Shown: positions 1 to 5,765 of the stretch, piece by piece
How the letters are laid out: each line of letters begins with the position of its first letter
Position numbering within the stretch: the first letter of the stretch is position 1
NCBI GenBank assembly: GCA_937873255.1
Contig: CALMVM010000299.1
Location: 1 to 6,006, forward strand
Direction of reading: 5' to 3'
Length of the DNA: 6,006 nt
Source of the DNA: an uncultured Verrucomicrobiota bacterium
GTDB lineage: Bacteria; Verrucomicrobiota; Verrucomicrobiia; Chthoniobacterales; SZAS-18
Translations under genes and position numbers: made by a program
The notes under the pieces: generated by a model
What the model was told of the DNA's origin: nothing
The model's input: the letters and a program-made list of their open reading frames with translations, nothing else
The model's database searches: none

Positions 1-32
1 CTAACAGGATGCGCAAGCCTTAAGGTAGGGAG

Positions 33-127
33 GGCTCTCCGAGCCGTTCCCTAGATTTTCCGGCGCGGCGCACCGCGCGCACGGTGGTCATTCATCCGAG
101 CAAAATCAGGGAACGGCTCGGAGAGCC
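33..127. repeat. REPIN-like pair of inverted palindromes downstream of the PBP2 gene
   Basis: Two copies of a 20-bp sequence (GGCTCTCCGAGCCGTTCCCT at 33-52 and its exact reverse complement at 108-127) face each other. The match continues inward as GATTTT/AAAATC (54-59 with 102-107) after one bulged A at 53. Each copy is itself a palindrome: GGCTC-TCC-GAGCC (33-45) and ACGGCTC-GGA-GAGCCGT (113-129). Two inverted REP-type hairpins with a 42-nt centre are the layout of a REPIN, a non-autonomous extragenic repeat normally moved by a REP-associated tyrosine transposase. That it is dispersed in this genome cannot be seen from one window. Confidence 0.7.
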
Positions 128-129
128 GT
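102..129 (-). terminator. Possible weak transcription terminator after PBP2
   Basis: Read on the minus strand, a perfect 7-bp stem ACGGCTC/GAGCCGT with a TCC loop (129-113) begins 15 nt after the PBP2 stop codon and is followed by TCCCTGATTTT. The short, delayed T run makes it a poor textbook intrinsic terminator. The hairpin is also one half of the REPIN-like repeat, so termination may be a secondary use. In longer RNA the two halves could instead pair into a stem of about 26 bp, a stronger barrier at the end of the transcript. Confidence 0.35.
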
Positions 130-144
130 CAGGACCTTGGAGGG

Positions 145-2532
145 TCAGAAAATCCCGAGGAACTTCTTCCGCTTGGGCGGTTGATCCTGGGTTTGTTGTT
201 GGGGTTGGGGCTGGTTGGAAGGTTGTTGTTGTCGGCGTTTTTCTCGCTGTAAGTTTTTCTGTTGGGCGCTGAGGTCCTGGCTGGTTTCATGGTCGCTGTC
301 GCGACGGAAGAATTTGCGAACCGACTTGATGAACGGATTGTTGCCGTTCTCGTTGCCGTTGGCGGAGGGCGTGTTGGCGTTGGCGTTGTCGGCGGTCTTG
401 GCGCGCATCTTCGGCTGGGCGGAGGCCACGCGGTCGTGGTCGCGCTTCTTCTCGTCGTCGTTGGCGGCGGGTTCGTTTTCCTCGCTGGGCGTCTCGCCGT
501 CGGCCACCGCGTGCTTCTTGTCGCCGCCCTCGGTCTGCACGGGCACGGCGCTGGTGAAGTCGATGTTCTTGATGAACGTGAAATTGCCCACCGCCGGCTC
601 CAGCGGCTTGACGGCCACCTCGTAGTGCCGGTCGTCGTCGAGCGCCATCGCCTCGTCGATGATCTTGGCCGCCAGCGGACCGGCCGTGACGCCGCCGCCC
701 TGCGCGCCCTGGATGAACACGCACACGGCGTACTTCGGCTGCTTGTACGGCGCGAAGGAAATGAACCACGTGTGGTTGTCCTTGATCCCGTTGCGCCAGA
801 ACTGCGCGGTGCCCGTCTTGCCGGCGATCTCGTACTGCTTGAGCCGGGCGTGGGGCGCGGTGCCGCCGGCGTCGTTGACGACGCGCCACATGCCGTGGCG
901 GACCTTTTCGACCTGCTCGGGCTTGAGGCCGAGGTCGGACAATTGCACGCGCACGCGCGGACCGGGCGCGGCGAGCTTGCCCGTGTCGGGGTCCACCACG
1001 TCCTGGCCCTTCTGGTCGACGATGCGGTCGATCATGCGCGGGTAATAACACGTCCCGCCGTTGGCGAACGTCGCCGCGACCATCGCCATTTGCAGCGGAC
1101 TGCACTGCACGTAACCCTGGCCGATGGACATGTTCGCCGTGTGGCCGTCGCTCCAGCGGTCCTTCGGATAATGGACCGCGAGCCACTCCTTGCCGGGCAG
1201 GACGCCGGCGGCCTCGTTGGACAGCGGCACGCCCGTCCTCTGGCCGATGCCGAGCGCGGCGGCGATGCGGTCGATGGTGTCGACCCCGGCGGCGTTGCCC
1301 AACTGGAAAAAGTACGAGTTGCAGGAGTTCTTGATGCCGCCCTCCAGGTCGAGCGTGCCGTGGGCTCCGCCCTTCTGGCCGATCCAGCAGTGCATGTAGC
1401 GGTTGCCGTAGGTGACGCCCCCGGTGCAGGTGTACTGGTTGCCGCCCTTGCCGGCGACGAGGCCCGCCAGCGCGGTGATCGTCTTGAAGGTCGATCCCGG
1501 CGCGTAGGAGAGGATCGCGCGATTGGTCAGCGGGTTGGTGTCGTCGTCGATGAGTTTTTTCCAGTCCTCGGTGGTGATGCTGGGGATAAACGTGTTCGGG
1601 TCGAAGGAAGGCACGCTGGCCATCGCCAGCACGTCGCCCGTCTTCGGATCGACGACGACCGCCGCGCCCCGGCCGACGACGCGCATGGCGTTCTCGGCGA
1701 TGGTCTGGATGCGGGCGTCAATCGTCAGGTAAACGTCGTGTCCGGGCACGGGCGGGGTCACGCCCAGTTCGCCCTCGATGACCCCCTTGGGGCTGCGCTT
1801 GATGTAGCGCACGCCGGGCTCGCCGCGCAGCCAGTGGTCCATGGCCTGCTCGACGTTGGTCTTGCCCTCCACGTCGGGCTGGTAGTAGTCGAAATTCTTC
1901 GCGTCCTCGGGGTCGGTGTCCGCCGAGCCGACGTAGCCGAGGATGTGCGCCGCCAGCGCACCGTAGGGGTATTGGCGCACGCCGCCGATGGTCACGCGCG
2001 CGCCGGGCAGGCCGAGGTCGCGTTCGCTGAGCTTGGCCATCTGGCCGAAATCGATGTCGTCGAGGTAGGTGTAGGGAACGAGCGTGTCGTTGTAGAAATG
2101 CTTCTGGAGTTCGTCGTCGTCGATGTCCTCGTGGATGCCGAGTTCGCCCATGCGCGGCAGGATGATCTCGCGCACGATGCGGCCGACGTCGGGCTGGGTG
2201 TCCTCCTTGTAGACGCCCTTGACGGTGAACTTGTGGACGAGGGTCGGCGTGTTCTTCTTGCCGAACGCCTGCTGGTAGCCGGTGACCATCTCCTTGAGGT
2301 AGAACTCGACGGAGAAGCTGGGCCGGTTGGTGACGAGCCGCAGTCCGCGCCGGTCGCGGATCTCGCCGCGCACGCTGGGGATGCGGACGGTGACCTTGCC
2401 GGAGCCGTGGATTTTGTCCGAGTAGAACTTGCCGTTGAGGACCTGGACGCGCCACAACTGGGCGAGGATGACGCTGATGGCGATCAGGAAGATCAGGCCA
2501 ACGATGTGGATGCGGATTTCGGTCTTGAACAT
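145..2532 (-). CDS. mrdA: Penicillin-binding protein 2 (class B peptidoglycan DD-transpeptidase)
   Basis: Transpeptidase that crosslinks new lateral-wall peptidoglycan in the Rod complex; bitopic, with its catalytic domain outside the cytoplasmic membrane. The 795-residue product has an N-terminal transmembrane helix (about residues 9-27), the class B signature RGEIRDRRG (55-63) at the start of the dimerisation/pedestal region, and a transpeptidase domain (about 265-630). Active-site motifs are S347-T-F-K350 (nucleophile Ser347), S403-C-N405 and K572-T-G574. A Cys369...Cys382-Trp...His391-Gly pattern lies between the first two motifs, in the region where E. coli PBP2 binds zinc. Unusually, about 150 residues follow the catalytic domain, against a usual length near 630. 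This tail is polar, Asn/Asp/Glu-rich then Gln/Pro-rich, with a basic aromatic segment NPFIKSVRKFFRRDSD (732-747) and a terminal KRKKFLGIF. The ATG at 2532 places the membrane anchor correctly; no clear Shine-Dalgarno site precedes it. A promoter-like sequence lies just upstream. Confidence 0.96.
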   Translation of the reverse strand: MFKTEIRIHIVGLIFLIAISVILAQLWRVQVLNGKFYSDKIHGSGKVTVRIPSVRGEIRDRRGLRLVTNRPSFSVEFYLKEMVTGYQQAFGKKNTPTLVHKFTVKGVYKEDTQPDVGRIVREIILPRMGELGIHEDIDDDELQKHFYNDTLVPYTYLDDIDFGQMAKLSERDLGLPGARVTIGGVRQYPYGALAAHILGYVGSADTDPEDAKNFDYYQPDVEGKTNVEQAMDHWLRGEPGVRYIKRSPKGVIEGELGVTPPVPGHDVYLTIDARIQTIAENAMRVVGRGAAVVVDPKTGDVLAMASVPSFDPNTFIPSITTEDWKKLIDDDTNPLTNRAILSYAPGSTFKTITALAGLVAGKGGNQYTCTGGVTYGNRYMHCWIGQKGGAHGTLDLEGGIKNSCNSYFFQLGNAAGVDTIDRIAAALGIGQRTGVPLSNEAAGVLPGKEWLAVHYPKDRWSDGHTANMSIGQGYVQCSPLQMAMVAATFANGGTCYYPRMIDRIVDQKGQDVVDPDTGKLAAPGPRVRVQLSDLGLKPEQVEKVRHGMWRVVNDAGGTAPHARLKQYEIAGKTGTAQFWRNGIKDNHTWFISFAPYKQPKYAVCVFIQGAQGGGVTAGPLAAKIIDEAMALDDDRHYEVAVKPLEPAVGNFTFIKNIDFTSAVPVQTEGGDKKHAVADGETPSEENEPAANDDEKKRDHDRVASAQPKMRAKTADNANANTPSANGNENGNNPFIKSVRKFFRRDSDHETSQDLSAQQKNLQREKRRQQQPSNQPQPQQQTQDQPPKRKKFLGIF

Positions 2533-2565
2533 CGCCGTGGACGCAGCGGGCGGGAGAGAATCCGC

Positions 2566-2594
2566 AATTTACTCTGAGGGGGCCGCTTGGGCAA
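2566..2594 (-). promoter_or_regulatory. Candidate sigma-70-type promoter for the PBP2 gene
   Basis: On the minus strand TTGCCC (2594-2589) and TAAATT (2571-2566) are separated by 17 nt. They match the -35 and -10 consensus at TTG and at four of six positions respectively. Transcription would start near 2559, leaving a leader of roughly 27 nt before the ATG at 2532. The -35 box lies within a 6-bp inverted repeat (CGCTTG-GG-CAAGCG), a possible operator. Support is motif and position only; promoter consensus in this phylum is less well defined than in E. coli. Confidence 0.4.
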
Positions 2595-2844
2595 GCGCGG
2601 GGTTAGCGTAGCTAGCGAACGGTGCTGCCGGCAGTGATTTGATGGTAAAACACCGGGATGGCTTTGGATAAAGCGAATCAGAAAATTCCGAGCATGCAAA
2701 ATCCGATGGCAGCACATATCCCGTCGTAAATCTTCGTCCCACGGCGGGCGTTTTCCCGGTAGACGCGAAACTCGTGACGCGCCTCGGCGGAAACGAGGCA
2801 GCGTAAAAGCATCACGGCGCGAACGATGCAGGTAAGTGCGAACA

Positions 2845-2867
2845 TAAAATGACAGGCTGCGCCAGCC
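2845..2867 (-). terminator. Weak terminator-like hairpin after mreD
   Basis: On the minus strand GGCTG-GCG-CAGCC (2867-2855) forms a 5-bp GC-rich stem with a 3-nt loop, followed by TGTCATTTT, starting 12 nt beyond the mreD stop. The stem is short and the T run interrupted, so it would attenuate at best. It fits the idea that the PBP2 gene has a promoter of its own further downstream. Confidence 0.25.
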
Positions 2868-2879
2868 GTCCGACACCCC

Positions 2880-3464
2880 TCACAACCGCGCCTTGGTCGG
2901 GTACACACGCACCGTGTAGCCGAGCGCGGTGGCCAGCCCCCGGAACAGCCAATACACCGGCACGGCCAGCAGCATCGCAAAGAATCCCGGCACGAGGATG
3001 CGCCCCCACAACTCGCGCGGGAAGATCAGCCCGTGGGGCTTGAAGGTGATCATGAGGTATTCGGCCAGCAGGATCGCGCTCGCGCAAAACCCGCTGGAAA
3101 TGCAGTGCAGTTCCCAGCGCCCTTTCAGGAACAGCGGACGCAACCCGTGGACGACGACCGCCAGCACGCCGAAAAGCAGGATCGACCAGCCCATCGCAAA
3201 TTCCGGCACGGCCGGCGTGTCGAGCGAGAATTCCTCGGCGGGCTTGAGGAACTGCACGGTCAGCGCATCCCACAGCAGGCCGTTGAAAAACGCCAGCGCG
3301 AGCGTCCCGGCGAACGGCAACGCCAGCGCCCCGTAGGCGAGGATCACCGGAAAAACGAGCACCGTCGCGCCAAAGAGCGTCGGCAGCGGTGCGAAACGCC
3401 CCTGGAAAACCACCGCCAGGAAATCCGCCAACAGCACGCAACCGAAAAACGCCGCCGTCCTCAT
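2880..3464 (-). CDS. mreD: Probable rod-shape-determining protein MreD
   Basis: Polytopic inner-membrane protein of the elongasome that partners MreC. MreD proteins diverge strongly, so the call rests on position directly after mreC and before PBP2, size (194 aa; E. coli MreD is 162) and topology. Hydrophobic segments lie at roughly residues 4-21, 28-46, 47-66, 90-108, 123-141 and 158-180, with few charged residues between them. The start is the ATG at 3464. The frame stays open upstream to a TTG at 3563, but that 33-codon extension only translates repeat sequence (SFYLLRY and similar), so I reject it. The ATG follows repeat sequence (CTTCTGCCTT) with no Shine-Dalgarno site and overlaps the TGA of a 50-codon upstream ORF (ATGA), a typical coupling arrangement. 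The TGA stop is at 2880-2882. Confidence 0.82.
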   Translation of the reverse strand: MRTAAFFGCVLLADFLAVVFQGRFAPLPTLFGATVLVFPVILAYGALALPFAGTLALAFFNGLLWDALTVQFLKPAEEFSLDTPAVPEFAMGWSILLFGVLAVVVHGLRPLFLKGRWELHCISSGFCASAILLAEYLMITFKPHGLIFPRELWGRILVPGFFAMLLAVPVYWLFRGLATALGYTVRVYPTKARL

Positions 3465-3613
3465 AAGGCAGAAGTCAGAGTCGAGCAGCGAGACATCGCC
3501 CGCAGGGTGATAACGCAGAAGGTAGAAGGAGAAAGCGAAAGCAGAGATTGTGTAAGACAACAAAGGCCAAGATCGAAGGCCAACGGATTCTTTTTCCGTG
3601 CTCTGGTCTTCAT
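3461..3613 (-). CDS. Putative 50-aa leader ORF within the mreC-mreD repeat, overlapping the mreD start
   Basis: Seen directly: an ATG at 3613, 4 nt after AAGGAG (3623-3618), opens a 50-codon frame that stops with TGA at 3463-3461, overlapping the mreD ATG as ATGA. The peptide has a basic start (MKTRARKKNP), then a moderately hydrophobic stretch with Cys18-Cys19, then LSPSTFC where it crosses the repeat right arm, and ends STLTSAL. Although the loop here is longer than in the mreB-mreC element, the right arm is read in the same frame as in the 26-aa ORF. Inferred: a repeat-encoded leader that delivers ribosomes to mreD, which has no Shine-Dalgarno site of its own. No family recognised. The alternative is a non-coding repeat with a fortuitous open frame. 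Confidence 0.42.
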   Translation of the reverse strand: MKTRARKKNPLAFDLGLCCLTQSLLSLSPSTFCVITLRAMSRCSTLTSAL

Positions 3614-3651
3614 CTTTCTCCTTCTACCTTCTGCCTTCTGACTTCTACCTT
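3464..3651 (-). repeat. Inverted heptamer-repeat element filling the mreC-mreD spacer
   Basis: Second copy of the repeat family. An inner arm of 21 bp is perfectly inverted (3614-3634 with 3515-3535, loop of 78 nt). An outer arm matches at 11 of 12 positions (3640-3651 with 3464-3475). About 39 nt of unrelated sequence (3476-3514) interrupts the right arm between inner and outer parts, whereas the left arm is nearly continuous. The element overlaps the end of mreC, whose stop TAG is part of an AGAAGGTAGAAG unit, and it ends flush with the mreD ATG. The loop has an 8-bp direct repeat TTGGCCTT (3583-3576 and 3570-3563 on the coding strand). No mobility gene accompanies it. Confidence 0.86.
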
Positions 3652-4595
3652 CTCCCCGCCGGGGTTGGCGTCACCGGTTGCGCCGCGCGCACCGTCGGGC
3701 CGGGGGTCGGCGTCGGCGCGGCCGCGGCCGGCGTCGGCGTCACCGCCGTGGCCTTGGGCGCTTCCGCCTCGCGGGTATCGCGCACGATGAACACGTTTTC
3801 CAACCGCGCGAGGTCCACCGCCGGGGCGACGGTGGCGCGGAGGTCCAGTTCGTGCGGCTGCACGCTCTTGATCGCGCCCAGCAGCAGCCCGCGCGGGAAC
3901 ACCCCGCCGGCCACCCCATAGCTGAACACCTTCTGGCCCTCGGCGATCTGCGCGGTCTTGGGCAGGAAATTCAAGCTCAACTCGGGCGAGGAGGCCTCCG
4001 CGATGCGTTCGCCGGAAATGAGACCCTTCACCCGCGCCTCCACCGGCATGTCGCCCGAGCCCTCGACGTAGGCGCTGACCTTGCAGTTCTCGTCGGTGAT
4101 CAGCAAAACGTACGCGGTGTTGGCGGCCACGGTGGTTGTCTTGCCGACGAGCCCCTGGTCGGTGACGACGGGCATGTCGCTGTCCAGTCCGTCGGCCTCG
4201 CCACGGTCGATCTGCACGGTGCTCCACCATGTCGAGGCGCTGCGGGCGATGATGCGCGCGGGGATCAGGCTGAAGTTGGAACGCTGCTTGAAGCCGAGCG
4301 CGTCGCGCAGACGGTTGTTCTCGGCGATCTTCTCGTTCATCATCTCGTTGGCCGTGCGCAGTTGCTCATTGTCCACGCGCAGGTCGCGCACCTCGCGTTC
4401 GAGTTGGTCGAGCGTCTTGAGCCCCTTGCCGAACGCGTCGAGCTGCGAGGCCGTCGAGGTGGTGGCTTTGTTGATGGGCCGCACGAGCTGGAGCACCCAT
4501 CGCTGGAGATTTTGCGCGGCGGTGGTGCGCATGGTCAACACGAGCACCACCAGCACGACGAAAGCGGACAACGCGATGATCGAAGTGCGGGACAT
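3645..4595 (-). CDS. mreC: Rod-shape-determining protein MreC
   Basis: Periplasmic scaffold of the elongasome, known to bind and activate PBP2 and to link it with MreD and MreB. The product has 316 residues, within the family range. It shows a short cytoplasmic N-terminus, one transmembrane helix (about residues 6-21, IIALSAFVVLVVLVLT), a coiled coil (about 58-100, with QLEREVRDLRVDNEQLR) and the beta-rich MreC domain (about 108-275, including VVTDQGLVGKT and GGVFPRGLLLGAIKSV). A low-complexity Pro/Thr/Ala tail follows (about 279-316, repeated TPTP). The ATG at 4595 suits the membrane-anchor topology but has no Shine-Dalgarno site: it is preceded by pyrimidine-rich repeat sequence. It overlaps by one base the stop of a small upstream ORF (TGATG). 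The last two codons and stop (AGA AGG TAG) coincide with the AGAAGGTAG unit of the next repeat, so the repeat supplies the C-terminal Arg-Arg and the termination codon. Confidence 0.94.
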   Translation of the reverse strand: MSRTSIIALSAFVVLVVLVLTMRTTAAQNLQRWVLQLVRPINKATTSTASQLDAFGKGLKTLDQLEREVRDLRVDNEQLRTANEMMNEKIAENNRLRDALGFKQRSNFSLIPARIIARSASTWWSTVQIDRGEADGLDSDMPVVTDQGLVGKTTTVAANTAYVLLITDENCKVSAYVEGSGDMPVEARVKGLISGERIAEASSPELSLNFLPKTAQIAEGQKVFSYGVAGGVFPRGLLLGAIKSVQPHELDLRATVAPAVDLARLENVFIVRDTREAEAPKATAVTPTPAAAAPTPTPGPTVRAAQPVTPTPAGRR

Positions 4596-4675
4596 CAGAA
4601 GACAGAAGGTAGAAGGCAGAAGGCAGAAGGAGAAAGGCGGAAGCCAGAAGTTGGGAGGCGGCAGATAAATGTCAT
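4595..4675 (-). CDS. Putative 26-aa leader ORF within the mreB-mreC repeat, overlapping the mreC start
   Basis: Seen directly: an ATG at 4675 opens a 26-codon frame ending in TGA at 4597-4595, whose last base is the A of the mreC ATG (TGATG). An AAGGAG sequence (4691-4686) lies 10 nt upstream, the only ribosome-binding-like site near mreC. The peptide begins MTFICRLPTSGF and ends LSPSAFCLLPSVF; the second half translates the pyrimidine-rich right arm. Inferred: ribosomes initiating here would terminate on the mreC start and could reinitiate, coupling mreC translation to this ORF. I recognise no protein family, and the peptide itself may have no function. The 50-aa ORF before mreD has the same layout and reads its right arm in the same frame, which strengthens the case for translation, though repeats can give such frames by chance. 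Confidence 0.42.
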   Translation of the reverse strand: MTFICRLPTSGFRLSPSAFCLLPSVF

Positions 4676-4719
4676 CTTTCTGTCTCTCCTTCTACCTTCT
4701 GCCTTCTTACTTCTGCCTT
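4599..4719 (-). repeat. Inverted heptamer-repeat element filling the mreB-mreC spacer
   Basis: On the coding strand a purine-rich left arm (4719-4686) made of AGAAGGC/AGAAGGT-type 7-nt units is followed by a 53-nt loop and a pyrimidine-rich right arm (4632-4599). The arms are complementary at 30 of 34 positions by hand alignment, so the transcript could form a long stem. The left arm begins within the mreB stop codon; the right arm ends a few bases before the mreC ATG. The left arm matches the left arm of the mreC-mreD element at 32 of 34 positions (4686-4719 against 3618-3651), so the two belong to one repeat family. Both are followed on the coding strand by AGAAAGATGA, which includes the start of the small ORF. 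No transposase or target-site duplication is visible. Confidence 0.88.
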
Positions 4720-5765
4720 TATCTCCAAGACCGGTCGCTGGAGGCCACCTGGCGCAGGAACTTGATCTCGCTCAACACCTTGCCCGTGCCCTCGGCCACG
4801 GCGCTGAGCGGGTCCTCGGCGACGTGCACCGGCAGGCCCGTTTCCTGTTTGAGAAGTTCGTCCAACCCGCGCAGCAGTGCCCCGCCGCCCGCCAGCACGA
4901 GGCCGCGGTCCACGAGGTCGCTCGCCAGTTCCGGCGGGCAGCGCTCCAGGGTAATGCGCACGCTCTCGACAATCGTGTTGACCGGCTCCATCAGCGCCTC
5001 GCGCACTTCCTGGCTGGTGATCGTCAGAGTCTTGGGCAGGCCGGCCACGAGGTCGCGGCCCTTGATCTCCATGGTGAGTTCCTTGTCGGGGTTCTCCGGC
5101 GGGAACGCGCTGCCGATCTTGATCTTGATCTCCTCGGCCGTGCGCTCGCCAATCATGAGGTTGTAGGCGCGCTTGACGTAATTGACGATGGCCTCGTCCA
5201 ACTCGTCGCCCGCCACGCGCACGCTACGCGAGAACACGATGCCCGAGAGCGAAATGAGAGCGACCTCCGTCGTGCCGCCGCCGATGTCGATGATCATGTT
5301 GCCGGCCGCGTCCTGCACCGGCAGACCGACGCCGATGGCCGCCGCCATGGGCTCCTCGATCAGATGAACCTCGCGCGCCCCGGCGTGCGTGGCCGATTCC
5401 TTGACGGCGCGTTTCTCGACCTCCGTGATACCCGAGGGCACCGCGATGACCACGCGCGGACGCACCATCTTGCGGCGGTTGTGGACCTTGGTGATGAAGT
5501 GCCGCAGCATCGCCTCGGTGATCTCGAAGTCCGCGATGACGCCGTCCTTCAACGGCCGTACGGCGACGATGTTGGCGGGCGTGCGTCCAAGCATCCGCTT
5601 GGCCTCGTTGCCGACGGCCAGGACCATGTTGGTGCCGGCCTTGACGGCGACGACGGAGGGTTCGCGCAACACGATGCCGTGGTCGCGCACGTAGACGAGG
5701 GTGTTGGCGGTACCGAGATCGATACCGATGTCGTTCGAGAAAAAGCCCATCAGGAAGTTGAACAT
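4719..5765 (-). CDS. mreB: Rod-shape-determining protein MreB (actin-like ATPase)
   Basis: Bacterial actin homologue that polymerises on the inner face of the cytoplasmic membrane and positions the peptidoglycan elongation machinery. The 348-residue product matches the usual MreB length (about 347 in E. coli). Visible motifs are phosphate-1 DLGTANT (residues 15-21), phosphate-2 [10 protein letters not shown] (160-169) and the adenosine-binding [15 protein letters not shown] (291-305). The first residues, [10 protein letters not shown], form a hydrophobic/amphipathic membrane-binding N-terminus as in Gram-negative MreBs. The ATG at 5765 is chosen because this segment and the following [11 protein letters not shown] fit the family start; no Shine-Dalgarno site precedes it. 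The TAA stop (4719-4721) abuts the left arm of the mreB-mreC repeat. It is first in the visible mreBCD order. The identification is secure; membership of the same transcript as mreC is inferred from the 123-bp spacer. Confidence 0.97.
   Translation of the reverse strand: MFNFLMGFFSNDIGIDLGTANTLVYVRDHGIVLREPSVVAVKAGTNMVLAVGNEAKRMLGRTPANIVAVRPLKDGVIADFEITEAMLRHFITKVHNRRKMVRPRVVIAVPSGITEVEKRAVKESATHAGAREVHLIEEPMAAAIGVGLPVQDAAGNMIIDIGGGTTEVALISLSGIVFSRSVRVAGDELDEAIVNYVKRAYNLMIGERTAEEIKIKIGSAFPPENPDKELTMEIKGRDLVAGLPKTLTITSQEVREALMEPVNTIVESVRITLERCPPELASDLVDRGLVLAGGGALLRGLDELLKQETGLPVHVAEDPLSAVAEGTGKVLSEIKFLRQVASSDRSWR

Larger units (their letters stand above)
2533..2879. other. Intergenic gap between mreD and PBP2, with an uncertain 55-codon ORF
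   Basis: This 347-bp stretch is less GC-rich than the flanking genes and has no copy of the heptamer element. It contains the weak hairpin and candidate promoter listed separately, and a perfect 10-bp palindrome CTGCCGGCAG (2625-2634). A minus-strand ATG at 2845 opens a 55-codon frame closing at 2678. Its product starts with a hydrophobic run (MFALTCIVRAVMLL), has a charged middle (EARHEFRVYRENARRGTK) and ends in a second hydrophobic run (GICAAIGFCMLGIF). That could be a small membrane protein, but there is no Shine-Dalgarno site, third-position GC looks lower than in the mre genes, and I recognise no family. No tRNA-like fold was seen. Confidence 0.5.

Noticed and set aside
1..30. End of a convergent plus-strand gene, with TAA at 21-23
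   Set aside because: Only six codons are visible before the stop, too few to support a coding call.
262..2577. Very long plus-strand open frame (771 codons) opposite PBP2
   Set aside because: Its translation is Val/Gly/Ala/Asp/Arg-rich with no recognisable domain, and it is the antisense of a clear PBP2 gene with intact catalytic motifs; long antisense frames are common in GC-rich genes.
2493..2876. 127-codon minus-strand frame starting at a GTG just after mreD and running into PBP2
   Set aside because: The product is Arg/Pro/His-rich without structure, and it overlaps PBP2 out of frame by 40 bases. The 55-codon frame in the same gap has a more protein-like hydrophobic pattern.
2533..2879. 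tRNA or small structured RNA in the mreD-PBP2 gap
   Set aside because: No cloverleaf, T-loop or CCA-type end was found; only short palindromes are present.
3033..3641. 202-codon plus-strand frame opposite mreD and the repeat
   Set aside because: Highly Arg/Gln/Glu-rich antisense translation of a membrane protein gene, ending in translated repeat; no family features.
3515..3656. Heptamer repeats considered as a CRISPR array
   Set aside because: Units are 7 nt, contiguous and inverted in two arms, with no regularly spaced unique spacers and no cas gene.
4669..5166. Plus-strand frame opposite mreB beginning in the repeat
   Set aside because: Ser/Thr/Arg-rich shadow of mreB; its first residues (SFYLLPSYFC) are repeat translation.
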